DNA from: Bugulina stolonifera
Lineage: Eukaryota; Bryozoa; Gymnolaemata; Cheilostomatida; Bugulidae
Length of the DNA stretch: 64,000 bases
Reading direction: 5' to 3'
NCBI GenBank assembly: GCA_935421135.1
Contig: OW285188.1
Coordinates: 11,388,733-11,452,732 of the forward strand
A model generated the notes under the pieces. It was not told the origin of the DNA. It did not search any database and saw only the letters and a list, made by a program, of their open reading frames with translations. The position numbers and the translations under genes were made by a program. This document shows, one piece after another, positions 23,908 through 34,400 of the stretch (the first letter of the stretch is position 1; each line of letters opens with the position of its first letter).

Positions 23908-24265
23908 GAGTTCAACTAAACTCGGCGTACTCGTATTTTTGATTCCACCCAATCAAATCATAGATAATTATAAATCAGATCAGATGCGCTTATTAGTGGG
24001 AGTTTAACTAAACTCCACTTCACTTGTTAATAATGACAAGTTCAACTAAACTTAAGATTATATGTCGGAGTCCTGAAACGTTGTTACTGTCCACCGCAAC
24101 AATTTTTTTAATTATTTATGAAGTAATTAATTAATCCTAGTTATTCGTAGTTAGTCAGGTCAGACAAATCAAATCACTAGTTTAGTCATTAATTAGTTAT
24201 CTGTATCAATCAAGTTCAACCAAACTTGACTCTCCACCACCTTAATCAGGTTCAACTAAACCTGA
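23908..24265 (-). promoter_or_regulatory. Leader with five covarying hairpins
   Basis: Five small dyads share a six-base loop, which is CAACTA, TAACTA or CAACCA on the plus strand. They lie at 23908-23923 (GAGTT/AACTC), 23995-24019 (GGAGTT/AACTCC plus 3 more pairs past one bulge), 24038-24053 (AAGTT/AACTT), 24210-24229 (TCAAGTT/AACTTGA) and 24246-24265 (TCAGGTT/AACCTGA). Stem positions 4, 5 and 6 from the loop change in both arms together, so pairing is kept. They lie between the PBS and gag, where packaging or translation signals usually are. The function is unknown. Confidence 0.7.
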
Positions 24266-24292
24266 CAATCGTTACGTGGGAACTATCTGTAA

Positions 24293-24304
24293 CTTCTGAC
24301 ACCA
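24293..24304 (-). other. Primer-binding site of the minus-strand element
   Basis: On the minus strand, TGGTGTCAGAAG abuts the LTR end CTTCACA with no gap. It begins with the TGG expected opposite a tRNA CCA end. Confidence 0.8.
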
Positions 24305-24466
24305 TGTGAAGTTTGTACTTACTAGTAATAACTCTGTGTTCCAGTCGCGTCTCAGAGTACGTCCTCTCTTGTTGGTTCCAAGATATGTTCTGTTTTCTCC
24401 TGAGATGATCTCAATCTCGGACTATTCGTGACGTTGTCTTAACGCCCCTTTCCGGTAGCCACTACA
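24305..24466 (-). repeat. 5' LTR (162 bp) of the minus-strand element
   Basis: On the minus strand it starts TGTAGTGGC and ends CTTCACA. A strong splice-donor consensus (A|GTAAGTAC) lies at 24322-24321, near the LTR end. The flank preceding it on the minus strand is ATAAT. No TATA box is obvious. Confidence 0.88.
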
Positions 24467-24712
24467 ATTATAGGCCTCCTAATCGATTGCCTCTACCTTG
24501 TTTATAGTTTTGGGGCAAAAGATTTATATCTAGTTGTAGAAACTCGATGACGTTTATCATTAACACTTTCTTCTAATACATGTATACATGTAGGAAACAG
24601 ATATGTGAAAATTAGTTTAAAATACTTGGAATAGATGATACACGTTATGTGGTAGCTGAGTACAATTTTTGACAAGGGTTCATTATTTTTTTATAGTATT
24701 ATTTTAGAATAC

Positions 24713-25375
24713 TGTAATGGTTTCTGTGATTTGGTGCGGTCGTCCTTGGACGACTATCGACCCAGAAATGAAGTGCCTGTGAGTGGTGCTAGGCCTTCGC
24801 ATTACATGAAAGATCGAGCGGTCTCAGTAGCCCAATAACTACCAGAGACGACCCATCTGGTCCCAAGTCCGAACTTCAGACTATACTATGAAAGAGAGTG
24901 ATCCGACCTAGTAGGCGGTTCGCTAAGCGAATGACCTAGTAAAAGGAAGAGAAAGTCCCTGTATCAAGTATAGATGTGTCTTTATTGAAAGCCAAGTGTA
25001 GACTGAGACAATGAACAGTAAAACAGTGCCCTTTATATAGTATAAGGACTTCCGGCCGACGTGACGTCGGGAAAAGACGACGTGTGGTCGTCCGGGAGTT
25101 GCGCAACAAGATGGCCGCCGGAAGCCCGACGGCCGACCCAAAATAGGTCAGGTTCTACAAAAGTTGCTTATAATGGTCCAATTCATGTACAAAATGAATA
25201 TCAATGGATTCTGAGAGGTCGGGCCTCTGTACATGGGTATAAAAGGCATTAAAAGACTTAGATATAATCATATAATCATATACAACAATATAAGAGTAAA
25301 GTACAAGCAGACATATACATGTATGCACACAATAATGAGTGTCAGATGTAAGATACGACTCGGCGTACCATCACA
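24713..25375 (-). repeat. Solo LTR, 663-bp family
   Basis: 663 bp, the same length as the LTRs of the full-length element and closely similar on the minus strand, with TATA and AATAAA motifs. The flanks are ATAC and ATAT. Confidence 0.9.
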
Positions 25376-25626
25376 ATATCACAGTTTACAAAGTTGAATC
25401 AGTAAAAATGATCTATAACAGACCTACTGTAAAGAGATTTTAGGTTCATATTACTTGGCGCCTAGGTGTGGAAATTCAACATTCAATATGATTCTACATG
25501 TATATAGTCATTACTTTCTCACAGGTCAGTACCCACAAATAAAGAGCTGGTGCTTACCAAAAGCATAACTACACAACAATTTTAAATTAAAACACCATAA
25601 TAATTAATGATTAATTAAGACTTATT

Positions 25627-25676
25627 TTAATATGCATTATATTTAATTAAATTAATATAAATATAATGCATATTAA
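25627..25676. repeat. AT-rich palindrome
   Basis: TTAATATGCATTATATTTA and TAAATATAATGCATATTAA are perfect 19-bp arms around a 12-bp loop. Confidence 0.9.
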
Positions 25677-26329
25677 ATATAAGCAATAATTGATCATTAT
25701 AAGCATTATACCTATTCTTAGCTACAAGCGATGATTACAATCAAATTTAGACATTACATTTAGTAGACTAATATTAATAATAATATAATTAGTCCAATGG
25801 AATTTTATGTTTAATTTTAGATTTAGATGTATTAGATCATACACTACTATAATTACTATTCTAGTTCTAGCACACTGTTCATGAACAAAGCAATAATATA
25901 CAAATGATATGGTATAACATGATAATTTATACTACAAGTGATATGGAATGACACACAATTTGCTTAATAACATAATTTATTACAATTATTACCTCGGCAA
26001 CATCAACGGCCCAATCAATCACAGCCACGATCACTGTCAATTGCAGTCAGTGAAAATGGAAACGTGAAAGTATACAACCCAGTTTGAAGTGAGGTAAACA
26101 ATACCACTTGATATTAGACCGCATGAATATTGAATGACTACTAGCATAGCGATCCGGTTCGATAACATCGAATTACACCAAACCATTGATATACCGTTTG
26201 GGCACGTTGTCGGTGCAATTCGGTGCAAATAAAAAATTACAATGTTAAACACCGGCAGGTTTTACACCGCAAACATCGTTTGAAACCGGAACACCGTGCA
26301 ACACTAGTTTAGTCACTTCGAGCTACTCA

Positions 26330-26560
26330 GCCCAATGGGACCGAGAGCTGGAAATATGCTGTTCTAGAAAAGAAAACTCCAGATGCTTCCTGTAGTAGAT
26401 GTGCCTTTATTGAAGTCCAAGCAATAACTCAATGCTAACAGAAAAACGATTGCGTTGTATAGTTTTACATTTTAATCTTTATAATTTGATGTCATCCTTG
26501 CCATAAACAGATTTACCTGCGTCCATCTTTGTTGCTCAGTGATGGTTTGTCGTAGTTTTA
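26330..26560 (-). repeat. Decayed LTR fragment
   Basis: The minus strand reads GGACTTCAATAAAGGCACATC, close to the LTR polyadenylation block of the 663-bp family. The ends could not be placed. Confidence 0.35.
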
Positions 26561-27105
26561 CCCAGTTTTTAGTACTTATACTTATATATTATTATAAATA
26601 ATTACTGCTTAATAATCACCATTTATTAAACAGGATAAGAAATGGCTGCTATTACAGTTGAAAGTGGAGTGTGACAACTCCCAAAACTGAGCATAAAATT
26701 CTCGAGTCAATTCGCTTCTTGTTTTGAATTTAAAAAAACGAATTAAATCGAGGGGTGTAAAAAAACTTGAGTATCATTCAGCTAAAGTAATATCTGGATA
26801 CCACTATGCGAATGAGGACTATTAGGTCAGATTTACTGTGCTCTTCAACCACTTCCATAAAGTAGGTTGTAGATATGAACTCCTTCGCTAGAACGAGTGC
26901 ACAAAGTGCGATATCTGTTTCCCAATTAGAAATCATTCTTAACGTGTGAATGCACTCGTGAATTTGTGTGCAGCTGATTGCATGCCAGAATTTTTTATAA
27001 ATTAAGTTCATGCAGCAGCAGTATAGTCAGTGCAGATCTGCACCAACTATACTACTTGCAGCCTTCCAAAGTTATCAACTGTAAATATGACCTGTCAAAA
27101 TTTTA

Positions 27106-27643
27106 CTGTCTCTCATGTCAACATAATTTATTTAAAATTTATCTTGTTTTTAGACATAATGTGAATTTTGATGGAAAGGGTGACTAACATGCATGTATCG
27201 CCCACCAACATGCATCGCCCACCAACTCATAAAGAATGATTTTTAAGTATTGAATAGAAGTCAGAAACCACCAATAACCATAATTATAAAGAGAACATCA
27301 AAGTGTGTTGGGTACATTAGCCAAGCGCTGTTCAATGTGATCAACCACATCAATACTAATCTTCACTGGGGTGGCAGGGGGCATAACTCCTGCTGAGGAT
27401 TCGGTCCCCTAAATGGATAGTAACTATAATCATGTTGGAATCATTTGACCATGCATATAATCTCAGATAGCAAGAGAGGACAACTTTGAAAATCATAGAC
27501 CAGAAAATGTGCATTGCAATGAGTTGGTGGGCGATGCATGTTGGTGGGCGATACATGCATGTTAGTCACCCTTTCCATCAAAATTCACATTATGTCTAAA
27601 AACAAGATAAATTTTAAATAAATTATGTTGACATGAGAGACAG
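27106..27643. repeat. Perfect 125-bp inverted repeat with 288-bp spacer
   Basis: The arms are 27106-27230 and 27519-27643. I found no mismatch over 125 bp. Each arm contains two GCATCGCCCACCAAC-like units near its inner end. A direct repeat (CAGAAACCACCA to GAGAACATCAAA) is also seen at 27261-27304 and 27653-27695, so the right arm is followed by a second copy of sequence from the spacer. Confidence 0.92.
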
Positions 27644-27722
27644 AATAATTTTGTCAGAAACCACCAGTAACCATAATTATAAAGAGAAGATCAAATTTTT
27701 TAGAAAATTTATGTTATAATAT

Positions 27723-28386
27723 TGTGATGGTACGCCAAATCGTATCTAACATCTGACACTCATTATTGTGTGCACATACATGTATATATCTGCTTGTATT
27801 TTACTATATGTTATTGTATATAGTTACATGATTGTTACTAAGTCTTTTAATGCCTTTTATACCCATGTACAGAGGCCCGACCTCTCAGAATCCATTGATA
27901 TTCATTTTGTACATGAATTGGACCATTATAAGCAACTTTTGTAGAACCCGACCTATTTTGGGTCGGCCGTTGGGCTTCCGGCGGCCATCTTGTTGCGCAA
28001 CTTCCGGACGACCACACGTCGTCTTTTCCCGACGTCACGTCGGCCGGAAGTCCTTATACTATATAAAGGGCATTGTTTTACTGTTCACTCTCTCAGTCTT
28101 CACTTGGCTTTCAATAAAGATACATCTATACTTGATACAGAGACTTTCACTTCCTTTTGTCAGGTCATTCGCTTTGCGAACCGCCTACTAGGTCGGATCA
28201 CTCTCTTTCATTGTATAGTCTGAAGGTCGGACTTGGGATCAGATGGGTCGTCTTTGGTAGTATTTGGGCTACTGAGACCGCTCGATCTTTCATGTAATGC
28301 GAAGTCCTATTACCACTCATAGGCACTTCATTTCTGGGTCGATAGTCGTCCAAGGACGACCGCACCAAAACACAGAAACCATTACA
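27723..28386 (+). repeat. Solo LTR, 663-bp family
   Basis: 664 bp, closely similar to the LTR at 40412, with ATAT on both sides (27719-27722 and 28387-28390). Confidence 0.92.
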
Positions 28387-28429
28387 ATATGATTGATAGT
28401 ATGGGTAATCATAAACTATTGATTGTAAT

Positions 28430-28555
28430 TAGAAGTTGTCCTCTCTCACTTTATCTTCCTCTTCTTTCTCTCCCGAAGAAGAGGGAAAAGGGGATAAATT
28501 GAGAGAAGGCGACTTCTAGTAATAATCAATAGCTTATGAGTGCCCATGATTGATA
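28430..28555. mobile_element. Palindromic MITE, AGTTGTCCTCTC family, copy 1
   Basis: Inverted ends contain ATAAACTATTGATTGTAATTAGAAG with GTTGTCCTCTCTC on the left, mirrored on the right and ending AATAGCTTATGAGTGCCCAT. No coding capacity. Confidence 0.78.
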
Positions 28556-29390
28556 AATATTATACATGTAAATCGTAGAAATTAGATAACGGGTATTTGC
28601 TGTTGGTGAAGAGAGCAGTGGTAGAAGAATGAACACACAATTCCTATCTCATACATGTCCAAGCTCTATCTATTCGTCCAACAAGTTATTGTGGTGCAGT
28701 ACAATGCAAATATTTAAGGAATAGCATTTATAAAAATGTTGTTGCTTTTTACTGCATATGCTTAATTAGTGTTACCGATGATGATGATTGCTTGTTCCCA
28801 CATTTTACATTAATAACACGTACATCTACAAATAGTTCTACATAATAGGAATGTATCTTTGCTCATAAGTCATAATGCATTAATTGCTTGACTATTTTAT
28901 AACAGGAGATACCTTGGTACATAAAGTGGAAACAGCGATTGACATAAATTTGTTAATCATCAAGCAAGATTCTAGTTTGCCCAGGCAACGTATTAATTTA
29001 GGTGAGATCTAGGGTACAATAAGCCTGACTCAACTGTTGATTGAAAGCGTTGCTAAATACTGACGGAATCGAGCAAAAATTTGGTAAAAGCTGACAATCA
29101 AAGAAGAGCAATTTATTTGAAAAGTTTTGCCAATTTACAATGTACATGTAGAACGGTAACTAATGCAAACAAACGGTTGCTATCTCAATGCATCATGGCC
29201 TCCAGGAATAAAAGTAGAATCACACAAATTACCCAAACTCGCACTCTAGAGGGGAGGCTAACCCTATGGTTATGACCAAACCCCATCTTGGGTGAATTTG
29301 TTACAACCATAAACAAGACTATTAAAACACTTTTCCTCTGTCACATTGATTAATGGAAATTTTGAACATCTTTTTACCCATTCTACTCAC

Positions 29391-30311
29391 CAACAATGCC
29401 ACCGATAGCGTGTCCAGGTGCTCTCAGGGACATACATTGTGCCAGAACATCATAGCTAGAATGTGTTTGAACCACTAGCTCTGGTAAAATATGGCCTGTT
29501 ATTTCGGCGAAAGAAGCCTAAAATATATAGAAGAGCACAGTCACAGAGACTTGAGGACTCAGTGTGGTGAATTGTTTTGCAAGGTTTACCTGGAATTGCC
29601 TAGTTACCCCCAGATGTACTTGCATAAATGTACAACCAATTACATAGTTACAATGAGAATAAAACAAGTTGTAGCTGCCTTTTATACCTCAATCAGAGGT
29701 TAAAAATACCAACCAAACAGAATAAGGCAATCAAATGACGCACTAGTACTGCACAACAGCATGGCGGAAACACGTGTGCAAGATTTGGCAAATAACTGGA
29801 ACCGGAAGTGGAGATTCCGTCATTCTTGCTGTTAGCACTGACAAGGGGGGGGGGAGGGACAAATAGCAACAATCTTATTGACGATGACAGGAATGCTAAA
29901 GTCAGCATTGCAAAGGTTGGCAACTAAATTACTACATCACATAAGTCCCTAATTACACTGGCTACCTACTAATCACCAGTAGCTACAGAAATGAACAATC
30001 CTTCTTCACTTCACTCCTGGTGTTGTAAAAATCCACCAAACCAAGAGTAAACGCTCAGCTAGGTGGATTGTTGTACATCATTCTGATAGACTGAGATTCC
30101 GACTTCAATTTTGAAAAAAGAGCATAGCTCTATTATCTACTCTTCAGTCCAGCACCTACCTCTAAACATTTGGTTGCCTCAAACATTTATATATTTTGTA
30201 GAAAGATGACTTACATTAGAAAGCCATAGTAGGAATAACACGACTGTTCTCAGAACTTTATATGTCATAGAAAACTTCTGCTCTTTTGCTGGTTCCGTCA
30301 GCAATGGCTGA
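29391..30311 (-). pseudogene. Partial inverted MFSD4-like copy (exons 2 and 3 only)
   Basis: On the minus strand, 30311-30215 is a 97-nt copy of paralogue exon 2 and 29517-29391 a 127-nt copy of exon 3. Both have intact AG acceptors, GT donors and open frames. The flanking intron sequence is also duplicated; for example, about 28990-29010 is the reverse complement of gene A intron 3 near 8465-8485. Exons 4-6 are absent downstream (below 29391), and no copy of exon 1 was found above 30311. The piece lies head-to-head with gene B. It is best read as a truncated inverted duplicate that cannot make a transporter alone. Its intact splice sites mean it could still be spliced into antisense or chimeric transcripts (inference). 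Confidence 0.8.
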
Positions 30312-31006
30312 CTGTAACGAGAATTAAAGACATCAGCAACAATAATCACAACAAAAACACATTGAGGTCCCCATTGTCAGCAGTTTTTGTGCGTTTTTGG
30401 AGATTATGCCCGGATAACACAGTTTACAGTTTTATATACATGTATATTGCATGCATATGTATTGCAGTAATACAGGTAATCTCACTAGACATTAAATAGT
30501 ACTATGTAGTGAGGAGCCACCTGAGGACAATAACTGGCATTGAGTTATCACTATCTTTGTGTTGTATAATGTGGAATGTTGTTATTTGGATATGTTATAT
30601 TATAGTTATGGTACATGTAGTACATTATGTGTCGAGGCCGATTGGGCCGAGTATAATAATACATGTATAACTTCCCTCTTCTCATGCCATTGAATCAATG
30701 CTGAGCTTCTCACAGCACAATAGCCTAAGTTTCAAGTAAGTTTAAAATGGAAATTATCGTGTTGAAAGCAACATTTTATGAGAATTCCAGGAACCCAGGC
30801 TACCACTTACACTCTCCTGAACACAACTTGCCAGAATTACATCAAAATATCCGTATACCCTTTAAAAAGTTACTTAATTTATATAGCTTTTTATGAAAAT
30901 CATTTAAAAACATTGTAGGCAGATAGAACATTCATCGGATAGATCATAATTATAGATTAAGTATTGAAAAAAGAAATCTACCATGAAATAAACAGTGTGA
31001 ATATAG

Positions 31007-31154
31007 GTGCTAGCTTTGGCAACAAACACTAGAGAATTCATTCACTTGAATGGAGAAGCAATCACGGAAAACTTTGGCATTCACATCAAAGAGAAAGATC
31101 TGACAGTGAAGACTAGACCAGACAGGCCTCTACCAAGGAAATCTTTGTACTCAA
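31007..31154 (+). other. Isolated exon-like segment, possibly Argonaute-derived
   Basis: An open segment of about 49 codons between an acceptor (ATATAG, 31001-31006) and a strong donor (A|GTAAGT at 31155). It includes TENFGIHIKEKDLTV and RPLPRKSLY. The pattern FGI-x-I...V...R-x-LP-x-x-x-L-x-Y resembles the segment after the PAZ domain in Argonaute proteins. No neighbouring matching exons were found. This is a weak call. Confidence 0.3.
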
Positions 31155-31449
31155 GTAAGTTTTCACCACAGTTGATTTAGCATTGTTTAGTCCCATGTGA
31201 GACTTACAAGGATATTCTGTCAGCCATGTTGGTTTGCATATTGTAGCACATCTGATGCATATTCATCAGTTAGGATGGTCTACCAACATGAGTAAACTGA
31301 CTTTCTAAAGCATATCTAGATTTTGGTCACTGCATGTTAAAACATATTACCAAGAAGACTGACTATCATGACTGCTTAGTAGTAACCTTATTTTTAGCTT
31401 TATTGAACTTGGCAAAGTTAGCTGGCAAGACAGAACTAGTCTCAATGAG

Positions 31450-34400
31450 ATGGACAGTAAAGATGATTCAGATGAGGAACCTAGGTAATTCTTTGAGTTC
31501 AACTTAAAACTTTAATTTAATTTGTGAATATCATTTATTATATTTATTTTATTATCGCCACCATGGAAAATTATCTACTATGAATAGAGTGTATGTACAT
31601 GTAGCTCAATTAAAGCGGTATGCTCCTAGGTTTTATCAGAGGTAAATAGCGTTGTGCATCTACATTGTATTTAATTTCTTTCTACTGATAGTTTGATGTA
31701 ACGAAGTATGAAACTGTAAATTGTATTTATTTAACCAGGACCTCCAGAAGCCTACTAGCGCTACAGCAGGGACCTAAATAATTATGCTTGTATTGTGATT
31801 ACTGTTTTGCTGATGCTTTCAATTCCTATGCAGTCAGCCGTTGCTTACGGAATCAGAGAAAGAACAGGAGTTTTCTACGACATATAAAGTTCTGAGAACA
31901 GTCGTGTTATTCCTACTATGGCTGACTAAAGTAAGTCATCTCCACATAATGTGTAAATATTCAATCCAACCAATCTTTTAGATGTAAATACTGGACCCAA
32001 CAGTAGATGGGATAGCCTTAGTTCTTTACCCAAATTAAAGCAGGAAAATTTGTGTTCTTGGTGTGCTTTTTGGCAGCTCCCAACCCAGTCACCCCAACCA
32101 AAAACCTGAATCTCAGTTTATAAAAATGATGTACAACACTGCATCTGAGTGTTCACTCTTGAGTCCTAACATTCTCTATGACTGTGTTTTGTCCATTTAT
32201 TTTAGGCTTGTTTCGCAGAAATAACAGGCCCTGTTTTACCAGAGCTAGTGGTTCAAACACACTCTAGCTACGATGTTGTGGCTCAATGCATGTCTCTGAG
32301 AGCATCTGGGCATGCTATCGGTGGCATTATTGGTGAGTAGATATTGTAATGGTTCAGGACATTTGTGCATACGACTCCAGCCACCCTGATGGACCTTATA
32401 GCACCCTAAGTGCCTAGTAGTTGCCACAGCACTACTCATTTAACACTTATTCTCTTGCACTAGCTGTTTCTACACTCATACTTGCCTTGTATTGCATGTC
32501 TAACCATACATTTGATAATTACATACCTGGATATAGCATCACTGAGTCATTGTACTGTTTTTATACCCATGTAAAGAGGCCCGACCTCTCAGAATTACTT
32601 GATATTCATTTTGCATATTATGATCTAGATGATTCTAAGCATCTTTTGTCAAACCCGACCTATTTTTGGTCGGCCATCGGGCTTCCGGCCGCCATGTTGT
32701 TGCGCAATTTCCAGACGACCCTACGTCGTCTTTTCTTGACACTACGTCGGCCTTTTTACCAAAACTTCCTCCGGAAGTTCTCTTACTATATAAAGGGCAT
32801 TGTTTTTACGTTTGTTGTCTCAGTTCATGCTTGGATCTCAATAAAGACACTTCTGTACTTATATACAGAGACTTTCACGTTGTAGATAGGTCATTCTAGT
32901 TGTTAAGGTCCTCGACCTTGCAACACGAACTGCCTACTAGGTCGGATCACTCTCTTTCTCAGTATAGTAAACAAGCATTGACTCGGGATCATATGGGTCG
33001 TCTTTGGTAGTTCTTTGACTACTGACACCGATCAATCTTTCATGTAATGAGAAGGCCTAGCACCACTCATAGGCACTTCACTTTGGACTCGGGAGTCGTC
33101 TTAGGACGACCACACCAGAAACCAAAAACCATTACAATATTGCAAAAAGGTGTTTAAAGATTCTGTTAACTGCAGCAGTGGAGAAATTAATAGTCTTTAG
33201 TCCATATTTGTAGTTGCAGCAATTTTATTCAAAGGTAAAGTGTAGTCGAATCAACAGGATCTTTCATGCAGTAGTTTTCTTGAGTCTGACATACAGAATG
33301 GTATCTGTTTCATTGAGTAGAAATGCCACTAGCCAATTGTGTGAGACTTGGGTTCCAGTATTAAGTTTTACCATTTTTGGTAGCCCATCTGAACTGTCAG
33401 TATACTATTGTAAGAATCTAGGCCAGGCAGAGGTGCCCAAACTTTTTGACCGGAGGATCATTTCTCAAAATTACCCCATGCTATAAGTGGCACATGTTCC
33501 GCCATACGCAGAATAGCCTGCAGTGTGTTGAAGCCTTCAAGAATTCAGTTAGTGTGAGTAGTTAGTGGTCAACGGGTACATGTCTGTGGAGATGTGCACT
33601 GACTATACTACTAGTGTGTTTATTAGCTGAACATGACACCAAATTGATTACAGTGTACATGAACGTCGACTAGGACAAAGCTCCTTACTTACATGGTACT
33701 AAATGCTGGCATACCTTATATCTAAAATAGAGCAGTGGCATGTTTAGTGTAAGAACTTCACCATTAGGGAGATTTTTTTTAAAAAAGTCAGACTAATTAA
33801 AGTGTGATAAATTTTGAACTTCTCTGTTGAATTTATGCACTACATCATTATTATTCAGGTGGTCTTTCTGTGGACAGAAGTATTGCCTACATAGACATGC
33901 TGATGACTGGAGTTCTACTTCTGTACACTTTGATTTCAGTAGGAACAGCATATGTACAGGGTACAACATTACTTTATGTTGTGATGGCTGCTCAGGGTAG
34001 CCTGGAAACATATATTCAAATTGGTAAGTATTGAAAGTCATAACTGTGGCCAAGCATTGTAAATGACTGCAATACATAACTTGTAACGCAACTTGTTTCT
34101 TACACCACATCTGGCTGTCCCTCACCACAAGTACATGACTCTCTGTCTTCTCTTTTAATCTGATTCTCCCCAATGTCATGTTATTTTAATATACTCCCGG
34201 AGTATATAAAAAAACCGGCCTGTTCACCCAAGCTCAAGCATATTTAATATTTTACGCTTAATTATTGGTAACTCAAGTGAATGATTGGCCAACAAAGTTG
34301 TTGTTAATTTCATTTTGCACCTTCGCACAATTTTTTGCATTGAAAATATTGCTAGTGTGCTTTGTCCAGTGGGCAAAATGTCACAATGCTAGCAGGCTAG

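Larger units (their letters stand above)
19080..24466 (-). mobile_element. Degraded Ty3/gypsy element with SGNH-like third ORF
   Basis: Read on the minus strand: 5' LTR (24466-24305), adjacent PBS, structured leader, gag, stop, protease, broken RT/RNase H/integrase, then a separate ORF. A purine-rich run (19081-19104) follows the ORF. No minus-oriented 3' LTR is present next to it. A 162-bp copy of the LTR lies instead at 18225-18386 in the opposite orientation. The RT active site QMDDILVYG and the domain order resemble the K02A2.6/Mag-like group of invertebrate Ty3/gypsy elements (family knowledge, not tested). Two in-frame stops, one frameshift and one changed catalytic residue show that it is not autonomous now. 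Confidence 0.88.
25380..27105. other. Intergenic, no gene seen
   Basis: AT-rich. Apart from the palindrome at 25627 and the decayed LTR fragment near 26400, I see no exon or RNA gene. Confidence 0.5.

Noticed and set aside
22986..23915. Gag starting at 23915
   Set aside because: The codon there is TTG; the first ATG is at 23846. The upstream part was left as possible N-terminal extension only.
29761..29830. ATGGCGGAAACACG as the start of a small gene
   Set aside because: The frame closes after about 23 codons, with no splice donor or recognisable domain.
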